DNA of 64,000 bases from Amia ocellicauda (Eukaryota > Chordata > Actinopteri > Amiiformes > Amiidae), in contig NC_089856.1 of the NCBI RefSeq assembly GCF_036373705.1, forward strand, positions 11,433,001 to 11,497,000, written 5' to 3'. The position numbers and the translations under genes are program-made. Shown here in pieces: positions 36,349-47,994 of this stretch. The notes beneath the pieces are model-generated. The model was not told where the DNA came from. It was given only the letters and a program-made list of their open reading frames with translations, and made no database searches. The stretch's first letter is position 1, and each line of letters opens with the position of its first letter.

Positions 36349-38835
36349 CGATATCTTTCTTGAAGTGTGGAGCCCAGAACTGCACACAGTATCCAGATGA
36401 GCTCTAACTAGTGCATTGTACAGTCTGAACATCACTGCCCTTGTTCTCAATTCTACACTTTTGACAATATACCCTAACATCCTGTTTGCCTTTTTTATTG
36501 CTTCCCCACATTGTTTGGATGGAGAAAGTGAGGAGTCCACGTAGACTCCTAGGTCTTTCTCATGCGTTACATCATCTAGTTCTATTCCTCCCATAGTGTC
36601 ATTATAGTGGACATTTTTGTTACCTGCATGTAATACCTTGCACTTGTCCAAATTGAATTTAATTTGCCAGGTGTCGGCCCACAACTGAATATTATCTAAA
36701 TCCCTTTGAATAGCCTGTGCTGCTGAGATTGTATCTGCTGAGCCACTTATTTTAGTATCATCTGCAAATTTGACAAGTTTGCTAACTATCCCAGAGTCCA
36801 GATCATTAATATAGATTAGAAAAAGCAAAGGCCCTAGTACTGATCCCTGTGGAACTCCACTAACAACCTCACTCCAGTTAGAAGCAACTCCTCTAATCAA
36901 CACCCTGTTTCCTGATACTGATATCCCAGATCAGCAGGGACACACGCACCCGGGGACACAAATGGAAATTGTGCTTCAAGGCATTCAAAATGGAAAACAG
37001 GAGACACTTCTTCACACAGAGAGTCATCACAATCTGGAATAAACTACCCAGCAATGTGGTAGAAGCTGAAAGTTTGGGAACATTTAAAATTAGACTGGAT
37101 AGGATCCTTGGATCACTTAGATATTAATGGACACGAAACGAGCATGATGGGTCGAATGGCCTCCTCTCGTTTGTAAACTTTCTTATGTTCTTATGTACTG
37201 ACATTATCCTGAATGCCTACAGCTTCCAATTTGAGGATCAGTCTTTGGTGTGGAACCTTATCAAAAGCTTATTTAAAATCTAAGTATATCATATCATATG
37301 CTTTCATATGATCTACAGCTGCAGTTGCATGTTCAAAAAATTCTAATAAATTAGTAAGACATGATCTGCCTCATCTAAGCCCATGTTGACTATCGCCAAG
37401 AATATGGTTTTCATTAAGATGCTCCTCTATTTTCTGTCTAATCATTTATTCCATCATTTTACAGGTGATGCAGGTGAGACTGATTGGTCTATAATTTACT
37501 GGTTCAGTTTTATCCCCTTTCTTGTGGATTGGTATGACATTTGCTGTCTTCCAGTCAGTTGTTCTAAGTGTCATTTGGAATAGTTTAGTTAGTGGCCTCT
37601 AAATAATTTCCCTCATTTCTGTACTGTTGGAAATATACCATCTGGCCCAGGTGATTTGTTTGTTTTTAATTGTGCTGGTCCCTTTATTACCTCCTCCTCA
37701 TTTATCCTGATCTCTCTTAGGGTTTGACTGGACTGATTGTTAACCTGTGGTATGTTATCTTTTTTTTGTAAAAACCTCTGTGAAATTCTCATTTAGAACA
37801 TTTGCCACATCTTGTCCGTTTTCCAAGATACTTCCATTTTTGCCCTTTATCTGTTTCACTTCCTTCTTTATTGACCTCTTGCTGTTGTAGTATTGAAAAA
37901 GCTCTTTGCATTAGTTTTAGCTCCAAGAGCTGTTTCTTTCTATTTCTCTTTGCTTTCCTGATCCCTTTAAGATCTCTATGCAGTTCAACATATTCTTTGT
38001 ATTTTGTTTAATCTATCCCTTTTGTATACGCTGTACAACATTACACTACAACAATGTTTTTTTGGTCCTCAATTTGCTAAGTTTTGTTATATATTTCTCC
38101 TGAGCCTTAAATAGTATATTCTTAAAATATAACCATCCATTTTTAACTGAATCTGTATCCAGTGTGCTCCCGTCTAACTCTTCTAAGTGCTGCCTCATAC
38201 CTTCAAGGTTTGCTTTTCTAAAATTGTAGATCATGGTTTTAGACTTGGTCCTTGTTTTTTGAAAGTATGCCTCAAAGCTAACCATATTGTGATCACAGTT
38301 GGCCATTGGTTCTCTAACTAGTGTCCCTCTGACTCTATCTTGGTCATTTGAAAAGATCAAGTCAATGCATACACGCTCTCTGGTTGGTTCCCTGAGTTTC
38401 AAACTGAGTTAGAAAGCAGTCATTTACCATCTCAACCATTTCTATTTCTGCTTCTGTAGTCCCAGCTGGGCTTTCTCTGTCTATTTTTGGGAAATTAAAA
38501 TCCCCCATTATAACAGCCACATCCTTGCTACATGCAGTCCTGATTACACTGTACAATACAACATCTTTCTGAATATCTGAATTGGGTGGTCTGTAACACA
38601 CTCCTACTGCTAAATCCTCCAGATCTTTAATTCAAAAGTTAAAACCACAAGAGATTCTGTTTTGTTTGCCTGTCCCTCCTAAACTGTGTATCATTTCAGC
38701 TTGTATTCATCATTTTCTGTGAGCCATGTCTCTGTCACTCCTACAACATCTGTGGCTGTGGCTTCTAGGTCTAACATCTTGTTCCTTATGCTCCTGACAT
38801 TGAGGTACAAACATTTCAGGACTTTCCTACTAGCA
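36349..38835 (-). pseudogene. CR1-like endonuclease/reverse transcriptase, broken
   Basis: Pieces in order on the minus strand: endonuclease start (NVRSIRNKMLDLEATATDVV near 38800), CYRPPNSD and MGDFNFPKIDRES (38480-38600), a linker (38046-38402), RT palm (AFDKVPH near 37270), and an open stretch 36340-36903. That last stretch has SGVPQGSVLGPLLFLIYIND and the catalytic FADDTK. The CKVLHAGNK and EKDLGVYVDSSLS blocks are CR1-like. Frameshifts, stops and a nested insertion break the frame. Confidence 0.8.
36930..37195 (+). mobile_element. Nested CR1 3'-tail fragment, opposite orientation
   Basis: The stretch repeats, on the plus strand, the 3' end of the surrounding minus-strand LINE: 'ggagacacttcttcacacag' and 'atggcctcctctcgtttgta', ending in 'ttatgttcttatgt'. 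LINE reverse-transcriptase sequence continues on both sides, so this is a later insertion into it. Confidence 0.75.
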
Positions 38836-40854
38836 GTTTCCCTTGGTTTTCTTTCCTTAGAGGAACATCTCCCATTGTCAGAGCTCCCTGCCCCCCTGGT
38901 CCCTAGTTGAAAAGATTCTCAATTACTCTGTACATACGCTCTCCCAATGCATTAGCCCCCCTTCTGTTTAGATGTAGACTGTCCGGTTTGTACAGGTCCC
39001 ATCTATCCCAGATATAGGAACATCCTAGGGGAAAACCTCCTTCAGTCTGCAAGCTTTTTTTGGACTGGGGCAGAGGTTCACCTTTCACCAAGACAATTAT
39101 CCTAAACGCACAGACAAGGCTACACTGGAGGGGTTTAAAACAAGAAGCTGAGTGTCCTAGAATGGCCCAGTCAAACCCCAGACCTCAATCCAACTGAGAG
39201 TCTGTGGCAAGACTTGAAAATTGTTAACGAATGGTGCCCCTCCGACAAATTTGCCAAGAAGAATGGGCAGAAAGAACAGGGACCAGATGGGCAAAGCTGG
39301 TAGACTCACTCAAAAAGACACGCAGCTGTAACTGCTGTCAAAGGTGGTCCTACCAAGTATTGACTCAGAGAGGTGAATACTTCTGCAACTAACACATTTC
39401 ATTTGTTTATGATTAATTAACTTATTGTTTCACAATCAAGAAATATTTTGCCCCTTCAAAATGTTGTGTATGTGGTGTTAATCAAAGGGAGAGAATCCCA
39501 ATTGAATCCATTTTCATTCCAGATCGGAATACCACAAAATGTCCAAAAGTCCTTGTGCCTGTGCGTGTTGGGGGGGGGGGAGGCGGGTTAATATACTTAT
39601 GTAATGCACTATATATAATGTACTTGTGTATTTTGGGGAAAAGGGGTCATTGGGAATTTACAATGGAGTCAAGGTGCCTTTTAAACCATGAACCACATAA
39701 ATCCTAATGTGTGGTATTAAAAACAGCCAATTGCACAAGTGATTAGATGCAATGAGTAATTCGTAGCTTAACGCGGAGTGAATGGCCGTGGACACTGAAC
39801 GCAGGCATGCTGGGACTTAACACCATCTGTTCACGTATAAATAAGCACACTACAGGACAGGGCGCGTAGAGTGCTCTACACTTTGTTGGGTTTTATTGCC
39901 TTAGGTAAATTAGCATGAAAATGGTCAAACCAAGAACCATTACTGTTTGTGCGGTTTTAAAAATAGAAACATTTCCCGGCATGCACGTATGAGTAATTGA
40001 GGTCACTCCGTTCATATTAGTTTCCACTAACGCAAAGGTGAAAGCATTCAAATACGTTGTTATTGATCATAACAATTATTGATTATTATTCAGTATATGC
40101 AAAATAGTTACAATGGTGTGCAACTCCTTCCAAAGAGCTAATGATTTTGAAAGTATCGGTGTATTTTCTGTTTTTCATTTGTCTAGATTCTGTGGGAGAA
40201 AATAACAGGGTGGCACATGCGGGTAGCAAGGCCAAGTTCTGTGCAACACATTTACCACATGAGGGCGACATAACCTTACAAATGACAACAATTTGCTGAT
40301 AACTCCCTACTGCTACTATAAATTAAATTATATCTGAATTATGTAAGTTCTCCAGCAGACGCCCCTTTTCAATCACTTACACAAATGATTACAAGGGTAG
40401 CAACATCACTATAAAAATGAATCTACACATCACACTGGATATTTGTGTATGTAAGGCCTATGAAAACAGACTAAGGAACACATCTTTGTGCCTTTGGGGT
40501 TTGGATACAGTCAATATACTGCATCTTAAAACGAATGTGCTGATATTAACATTATATAGCTTTGTGTCTCTCTTTGCAGCATAGTGTCTTTATTAAAATG
40601 GACACATAACACAAAATAACACTACTGTCTTTAATCACAATCAGTGATGTATTTGAAAAACAAACATGACTTGTTTTTAACGATTTCCCCAGAGTGTTCC
40701 CACGCTCCAGTCGGTGTGGAAACGGTGCCTCTCCTCCAGGAGCCATTGAGTCAGAGAGCCGCTCCCTGTGATTCACTCTGACTTTTAGAAGACACCACTG
40801 ACGCCTGGGAATAGACACTGAGGAATAGTCTCTAATGACATTCTGCAAAGAGGC

Positions 40855-40855
<1 letters not shown>

Positions 40856-40898
<43 letters not shown>

Positions 40899-41013
40899 AT
40901 ACATTTATAAATACATATATAGGCCTACATGCATTCATACATAAATACATTCATACATGCATTCATACATCCAATCCAATCCAAAATACATACATACACA
41001 TATGTACATACAC

Positions 41014-41065
<52 letters not shown>

Positions 41066-41111
41066 TATTTATTTATGTATGTATGTATGTATGTATGTAT
41101 GTATGTATGTA
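40856..41111. repeat. Compound microsatellite: (AAT)n ... (ATT)n (TGTA)n
   Basis: (AAT)n at about 40856-40897 is followed by 'cataca' variants. Then come (ATT)n at about 41013-41064 and (ATGT)n at about 41075-41110. The two triplet tracts are complementary and could pair in a large loop. Confidence 0.85.
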
Positions 41112-41230
41112 TTTCTTAGCAGATGCCCTTATCCAGGGACACTTACAAAACATAAGAGCATTATGCAAGTGCAATACAGTATAACATTGCAGATCAAAAC
41201 ATAATACAATTACAAGTTCAAAATGATATA
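41112..41230 (-). repeat. SINE-like repeat with (AAT)n tail
   Basis: It contains 'agcagatgcccttatccagg' followed by a 'gacacttacaa' block, a core widespread in fish genomes. It abuts an (ATT)n tract on its left, so on the minus strand it ends in (AAT)n as a retroposed element would. The same arrangement recurs at 59571-59712. I do not know its family name. Confidence 0.5.
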
Positions 41231-41481
41231 AGTGCATAAGAAAAGATACAGTTTATCCATCACCCTAGATTTATGAGCTAATAATTGCAGACAATTCATA
41301 GTTTAGAGCTCAGGGGAAGGGGACATAGGGGAAAGCAATATAAACAACAAGAATACTAGCAATGTAAAAGCAAGTTGTACATGCATGCACAGACCCTACA
41401 TGCATATATACATACATCCATACATCCAATCCATATTGTAAAGAGGGCTGCGATGTATACCACACTGTCTGGCGCTGCTCT

Positions 41482-41563
41482 CTTATTAGCATAATTTGCA
41501 TCTTCACCAGTGCGCTTGTCTCGTCGTTCGCTACGGGCTGAAGATGCAAATTATGCTAATAAG
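41482..41563. promoter_or_regulatory. Perfect 25-bp inverted repeat with paired octamer (POU) motifs upstream of igsf8
   Basis: The arm at 41482-41506 (cttattagcataatttgcat, 25 bp in all) is inverted without mismatch at 41539-41563, around a 32-base spacer. Each arm holds the octamer ATTTGCAT/ATGCAAAT (41494-41501 and 41544-41551), the classic POU/Oct factor site, with an adjacent TAGCATAA half-site. It lies about 480 bases before the igsf8 start codon and just before GC-rich DNA. A promoter or enhancer role is inference; it could also be a small foldback element. Confidence 0.55.
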
Positions 41564-41579
41564 ATGCCGCTCCTTAATT

Positions 41580-42038
41580 ATGCAGGCGTGTCTCGACACT
41601 CGGCGGGGCGGGGCTGCCCTACATTCCGCGGCGGCGCAGTTCGCCTCTCCCCTCCTCCCGGCTCTCCGGTCAAATTAGCGGCGGCGTGACTGCGACCTGA
41701 ACCAGGGGAGGGAGGGAAACCAGGCTGAGCGACACATTTTAAAAAACACGACCCCCCGAGCAGCCGGACAGCCCGCAGCAGCGCACCCAGAAGGACGAGC
41801 TGTGACGTCACAGAGAGGCATCTGGACGATCGCAAACATAAGGGCGAAACCCCCGACCATAATAGTGGGGGGAAATAATATCATTACAGGCAGCCTGCTA
41901 TAGCCCTTACTCCAACTTTGTTTTTGTTTTTTAAGATTGCTCTGTTTGCGACCAAACGCGATGCTCCGTTTATGTGCGTGAAATGGGGAGAGCTCCATTA
42001 CTGTATTGCGGGGATTAATATTTTACATTAGGGCGGAG
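41580..42038 (+). promoter_or_regulatory. igsf8: GC-rich promoter/5' UTR region of igsf8
   Basis: CpG-rich DNA from about 41590 to 41850 precedes the igsf8 start codon, with GC stretches such as 'cggcggggcggggctgccct' that contain an Sp1-like GGGGCGGGGC core. No TATA box stands out. Confidence 0.45.
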
Positions 42039-45000
42039 ATGGCATCGTGGCGGGCGGCTGGGCTCATCTGCTTATTATGGGGTAAGTCTACCTGCTTATT
42101 ATAGGCGAGGCACCCATCTGTTACATTGTCTCTACACTGACCGTGCCCTCCGTCCGGCTGTAGATGTCTTTTAATCCAGCTTGTGTGTCGATATATCTCC
42201 CATCTGAAACCGACACCATGGTGCACTTGCAGGGCTGGATCGACAATTGGGTTGTGCAACCTGGAAGTCCTATGCAGTTTGTGGTTCTGGGTAGAAAAGC
42301 AACTGCGTGTCCCAAATCAGGGGCTCATATGCACAGGGGATTGAAGTGATTTGCCACAGTATTGCTCTTCAAACTTGGCGCTTTCAGCCTTGCACTTGAT
42401 AACGATTTCCCCGACTCCAGTGGAGGCTACAGTGCATTCAGGATCGATAATGTTGTGGATGTGCTTCAGACTCGGTACTGTACCCCCAGACTGCATATGT
42501 GTTCATGCATGTATGGCTATGGTGTGCATGTGTGTACGGGGTGATTTTTGTGCAGCAGTCGTGTCGTTAAGCTGTCTCGTCGTGTATCCTCTCCTCAGTC
42601 GGATCGGTTCGGGGACGCGTGTTCATTATTGTTTGATCCGCTTAGGGTTTTTGTGGATCTGCTGCTCCCGTCTCTGTGGCTTTCAGGATTTCTGTGTCCG
42701 ACTCTCCCGGCTTTTAAAACCGTTTCCCTTATGCAAACATTTTCTCCAGGTGCCGCATTTGCATGTAAATATGAATGTACACGCCAGGCAAAATAAGGAT
42801 CAAGCCCAACAGGACCATTAACAGTTAAAGAAACACACACACAAACACATTACACAAGTACATTTGATTTATTTTGGTTTGCTTTTAGCCAACGTCTGTG
42901 GAATGCATACTCAAATTTGAATCCATTTAACACTTTGCAAAAGCCTTGATTTGTGCTTTATTTGTATCTCTGGGATTTGTGTGTGTGTGAAGGTCTGGAT
43001 TACATATGTACATATCATATATTACAGTACTGAAATCTTCAGATCTGTACAGTAAGAGTCAGTTTACTGGTTATATAAAACATTCCTGTCAATCCGGACC
43101 TGCCTGTTAACAATGGCTGATTAAAAAGTCTCTTGTTTTTCAAGTCAAGCTTGAATTTGTAGAGCTTATGCTTAGTCAAAACAATCAGATTAGTAATTGT
43201 ATTGTTTTTTGTTTTAAATCAGTGAATAGACAAAGGGGTCAGAACATACAATAAATGTCTATATCAATTTAAAAAGAAGAGAAAATGTATGGGGAATAGA
43301 CTAAATTCCCCTTTTTTAGGGAACTTCTCTGGTAGATTTCAATGATGTCATGGGAATTTTATAGTTGTTTGGTTGCGGAACAGGAAATATGCGGTTACCA
43401 TGCCTACACCTACATATTGTGATCCCTCCTGCAGAAACTACTCAACTACCAACGTCCTGCTCCCTGGACTCCTCTGAGCAAGACATGAGAGAGTCTCACA
43501 TGGTGTCAGAGTTGTTTTTCAAAGGAGGAGTAGCCCCTGAGGTTGAAACACACCCTCCGCTTATTAAGACACCTCTTTTGGGCTGGCAACCCTCCCAGAC
43601 TCCTGACTTGGGTTGTGTGGAAATTGATAGTTGCTTTAAAATAAATAATATATATTTATTTCCTTTAGCTTCGATCCATGCTTCACGCATGACATTTCCA
43701 AAGGAGAAGTCAAGGGTTAAATAAATACTGTTTCTCCAGTCGGATGTTTGGCTGTCTGTCCTGTCGTTCTAAGCTACCTCAGCTGTCCGGTCTATCCCAG
43801 GATTTTGACATTCTGTATCAGCATCTGCCTCAGTGCTCAGCCAACAGAAATATTTGGGAGCGTTTGCCTGATGGATTCCTCTTGAAACAACTGGCAAATC
43901 TGTGACCGTTCCAAGATTTCAAAAAATTTTTTTATCACTGTGAGCTAGAGTTGAAGACAATGCAGTGATTGATTATTCTGCATATGTAATCATTTGATGG
44001 CTATTGGTCTTCTAAATCATGCATCGTTATATATTATTTTGTATTTTTATGTAATTAATTTTTGCAAAATAAATTGCGAGCACAGTTTCCCCCCTTTAAT
44101 CATCTCTGACTCCCGACTCTCCATTCAGCCGAGTGCCCCCATCCCCCTCCACCGTCCCATTCAGTTGAACTGTTTGAGACTAGCTAGCTGTGTTGCCCCC
44201 CAGTTGGTTGTTTATCACTTATTTTATTTTTTTTCTTTATATATGGATTTTCAACAGCTTCAGGATCCATTTTTTTCCCCCGCCCAACTAGCACAAATCA
44301 GCACAGATCAGATCACAGAGATGGAACGAGTGTTGGGGTGTCTGTATGCACTTCATTGGTTTTAATTATTTAGGTCTTTTACTAATTAATGAAAAATTAA
44401 TCTATATATCGGGGGGGGGGGGATGTGTGTGTGTGTGTGTGTGTGTGTGTGGTTGGCAGTTAGATATCTGATATTGAATTTCTTGTTGTCCACTGCATAT
44501 TCTCATTCCACTCTGTTTATTTGTCTGCAGGATTCTGCGTGTGTCGCCAGGTCACTCTTCCCCCGGGGCCCCTGTACCGCGTGGCTGGATTCCCCCTGTC
44601 CCTGCCCTGCATTGTGTCAGGATACGAGGGCTCCCGGACGCAGGATTTCGAGTGGTTCCTGTACCGAGATGATGCGGGGGGGCGGCAGATGGGCGTGATC
44701 TCCACACGGGACAGAGAGTTCCCGTATGCCCCCTTCCAGCCCCGGGTGCGCTCCGGGGAGGTGCGCGTGGAGCGGGACAGCGGGGACCGAGTGCGGCTGG
44801 TAATCCAGAGGCTGAGGCCGGAGGACCAGGGGAGTTTTGAGTGCTACACGCCTAGCACCGACTCCCGCTTCCAAGGCAACTATAGCGCCACTGTGGTGGT
44901 CAAAGGTAAGTCGGTTACTCACTCTACACCAAAAAAGGGTCTTGTCTAGTGAGTAAGGCAGGAAGGGAGGGAGTTCATATGGTAGTATTAAAGATCTCTC

Positions 45001-47994
45001 TCTCGCTCTCTCTCTTAGTGATGCCCGACACCCTGCAAATCAGACACACCGCGTCCCGCTCCTTGGGTGGCCAGTCCCTGACCGAGGGGGCAGAGCTGGA
45101 ACTGACGTGTGCCGCCGCCATCCAATCGCAGCAGCACACTCACCTGTCAATCACCTTTGGGGTGCGGGGAGGGGCAGGGACCGGGGGGAGGGGCCACAAC
45201 CTGCGGGAGATAATTTCCATTGGCCGGGATCTGGGCGTGGCGACGGGGAAAGGCGGGGACTACGAAGGGCGGTATGCGGACGGGATCGTTTCATTGGAGA
45301 AGAGGAGCGGGAAGAACCAAGGGGATCCTGACCTGTATGTGATGAGGATTGGGTCGGTGGCTCCGGGGGACACTGGGTCCTATTTCTGCGAGGTGGCCCA
45401 GTGGATTCTGGACCCCCAAGGAGACTGGGAGAAAATCGCCCAGAGGACCTTGGAGCTTGGCAACATCACCGTCCAGCCCTTAGGTGAGTCGCTGTGTGGC
45501 ATAGCAGAAATTATTCAGTCATTCTGCAGACTTCACTTCTCGGTTTCACTTCCCTGTCTCACTTAAAACCGCATCCCAGATTCAATCCAAGATTCGCCCT
45601 ACTTACCAAATTGCAGAACTCTTTTTTTTTTTTTTGGCTTTATGCCGGTGGGAACCATGCCATTTGTTGTAGCCCAATCAATGGGTTACATGATTGTAGA
45701 ACTGATGATGCACCAACTGTGTTGTATTTAAGGCTTGTGGTGTAGGGGCAGTAAAGAATGGAGAATTCTCTTGCCACCGCACATCATCTGGGCTACTGCC
45801 AGCTTACGTAACACGAATAGCACGTGGAATCCAGCTGCATGATTGCTGAAGAGAAACAATGCCAATATTGTCAATTATATTGTCAATTGGCTATGCGGGA
45901 ATGATGGTGATTTTCCTTATAAATAAATAATCTCTATCTTTATCTTTAAACTAAACTAAAAAAAAAACCGCTTGCTTGATGGTACTTTCCCACGCTGTGT
46001 GTAAGTTGACGCATTGGGGTCAGGGCTTTGACCCTGTTACCCTGGTATTGTGGCCCCAACCTTCCACTGTAATGGAACGGTTTAGCTCAGTTCCCCTACC
46101 CCTCTGGTCTAAGGTGTCAGATGCCTGTCTGTGATGGATGTCCTGCTCATATGGGTTGACATCAAAGATTGCTCATGCCTTTTGCTATGGACCTGCAGAG
46201 AGGAAGATAAGAAGACTTTGCTTTTGAAGTGTTGCCTGACTGTAGGGTGCATGACGGGGAGCCGGAGGTAAATACCTCCCACAGATCTGCAGCAGCAACA
46301 GCAGCAGTTTTGATCTGCCTCCTGAAGGCATCCCTCTCTCATCATCACAAGAGTATCGTTCTAGTCAATCGTACCACCCTGGCAGGATAACCTAGACTGG
46401 ACCACTGTGTAGCGTTTATAGTGCAAATTGGACTTTTTGTGGTCTGAATGCATTAGCCTACATAATTATACTTGAATATGGTGGTATTCGTTATTTAATT
46501 ACTATTGTAGGAATGTGTATATTGCATGCTTGTGCTGAAACTGAGCATTCCTCTCGCGTTCTGTCTCCATAGCGGACACCCTGGCAGTGAAAGTGTTGCC
46601 CGAGGTGGAGGTCGTACTCTCGGCGGGGTCCCCTCTCGGCCTGACCTGTGACGTGGGTGGGATCAGCCCATCTTCCCGCCCCTCCCTGCTGGTCCAATGG
46701 CTGCGGAGGGCAGTGGGCGGGGGGGCGGAAGTGGAGGTGGCCCGCATGGGGTCGGATGGGGTCGTGACCTGGGGCGATGATGTCAGCAGGAGAGGAGGGG
46801 CCTCCCTGGAGAAGGAGGCGGAGGGGCGGTACTCCCTGCGGCTCTTCTCGGCCCACCCCGCCGACTCGGGGGTCTACCGATGCGCTGTGAGCGTCTACAC
46901 CGGCCCCACCCCCGGGGCGGGCAGCCCGGCCGCCAGCCAGAGGTCAAAAGGGGTCAATGTCAACCTGAAGACAAAAGGTGAGGGTTGTCGTAGTTTTGGA
47001 GCTGACTGGCAGTGCTGTCGCAGGAGCAGAGTTGTAGATAACCGAATAGCTGTAGTAGAACAGTGTGTGATTCTTCATCTTCATAATCCATCCAGATTAA
47101 CGTGCAGAATATAATCCAAACTCTCTCTAAATCTCTCATTTTGCTGCTTTACATCACACTTACATTATGCGTGTCTTCCTGCCTTGCAGAAGTAAAGGTC
47201 ACAGCAGAGGCAGGGCTGAACCCGGGGCCACTCCTCCAACGCGGCCACACCCTCTCACTGCTGTGCAACGTCTCCGTGCTGACAGCCGGCCCCACCCAGG
47301 TGGAGGTGCTGTGGCTGGTGATGGGGGAGGCAGAGGGGGAGGGCGAGAGGCCTGCCGAGCCCAGGCTGCTGGCTGTGCTGATGCATGACGGTACCTCCCA
47401 TCTCTATAGCAACGACAGCAATGTCAGCGTGGACCGGCTGTCCTCCAGCTCCTACAGGCTGAGGATCCATGGAGTGGAGGTGGACGACCAGGGCCTCTAC
47501 CACTGCCAGGCCAAGGTGTGGGGGCAGGACCCACACGGGGGCTGGTACAACACTGGGGCACGCTCCGTATCCAGGCCTGTGCGCGTGTACATGTATTCTC
47601 GAGGTGAGTCCCATCTGTGTGTCTGTTAATTGTCTCTCTGTGCTAACTAAAGCCAGGTTCGCCTGGGGGTCAAATAGTCACAGATTACATCATATCTAAA
47701 GTGTAACCCAAGATCTATTTTTTCGTCTCATCTGTTAAAAGCCTCCATTAGCCAGAACAGATGCATCCTGCGGCTTCTGCCAGCTGACAGGAAGAGCCAG
47801 TAGCAGGGCTGGGTGGTGCCAAGCACTTCATAGCATTGTGCTGAATGTCTCTCTCTCTGTCTCCAGCTAGCGACCTCCTCCTCATCCCCCTGGTTGTGGG
47901 CGTGTCTTCAGCTCTCTTTGTGGGCATCACCATCGTCGCCGCAGTAACCTGCTGTTTCATGAACCGCTTGGCTAGGCAGCGCTCTCAAAAATAA
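42039..47994 (+). CDS. igsf8: IGSF8 (EWI-2), tetraspanin-associated Ig-superfamily membrane protein
   Basis: IGSF8 is a type I membrane protein that associates with CD9 and CD81 and modulates adhesion and migration. Coding exons: 42039-42081, 44531-44905, 45019-45483, 46573-46977, 47190-47603 and 47867-47994. All introns are phase 1, as usual for Ig domains; the product is 609 aa (human 613). A signal peptide (MASWRAAGLICLLWGFCVC) is followed by one V-type Ig domain per exon: about 20-139, 140-294, 295-429 and 430-567. Ig1 has PLYRVAG, YEGS and FEWFLYRD, as in IGSF8. A transmembrane helix (about 571-597) leads to CCFMNRLARQRSQK; human has a similar CCFMKRLRKR tail. The family EWI motif reads QWI (Gln at residue 267). 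N-glycosylation sequons include NYS, NIT, NVS and NDS. The only long intron is the first. Confidence 0.93.
44409..44452. repeat. Poly(G) run followed by (GT)n
   Basis: A run of thirteen G and then about fourteen GT units in igsf8 intron 1, some 80 bases before the Ig1 exon. Confidence 0.85.

Larger units (their letters stand above)
35896..39008 (-). mobile_element. CR1-like LINE inserted in Tc1 element C, 5'-truncated
   Basis: It is minus-oriented. The 3' end is at 35896 with TTATGTTC-type short repeats, the usual CR1 kind of tail. A 6-bp duplication CAGATA (35890-35895 and 39009-39014) flanks the insertion. From the 5' side it keeps the end of an esterase-like domain (DSLHLNRRGANALGER), then degenerate endonuclease (MGDFNFP near 38490) and reverse transcriptase. 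The element is itself interrupted by a plus-oriented CR1 tail near 36930-37195. Confidence 0.8.
35649..39560 (+). mobile_element. Degenerate Tc1-like element C, split by a LINE insertion
   Basis: The left part (35649-35895) reads like internal Tc1 sequence: 'ggagagcataaccaaacaac' and 'tggtggctgttatggggatg'. The right part resumes at about 39009 with the next transposase segment and a degenerate catalytic block ([16 protein letters not shown], near 39156-39204). It continues through the 3' end (near 39355, 'ctaccaagtattgactcaga') and 3' UTR. Many stops and indels show it is old. Both termini are indistinct. Confidence 0.7.
39561..41481. other. Intergenic, repeat-rich, no gene seen
   Basis: AT-rich DNA with no supportable exon. 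The reading frames here are low-complexity translations of triplet and tetranucleotide repeats. Confidence 0.5.

Noticed and set aside
36340..36903. 187-codon open frame with FADDTK as a possible host gene
   Set aside because: It is the reverse-transcriptase part of a CR1-like LINE, broken up- and downstream.
40835..41204. Several overlapping frames with runs of Ile, Tyr or Leu
   Set aside because: Translations of (AAT)n, (ATT)n and (ATGT)n microsatellites.
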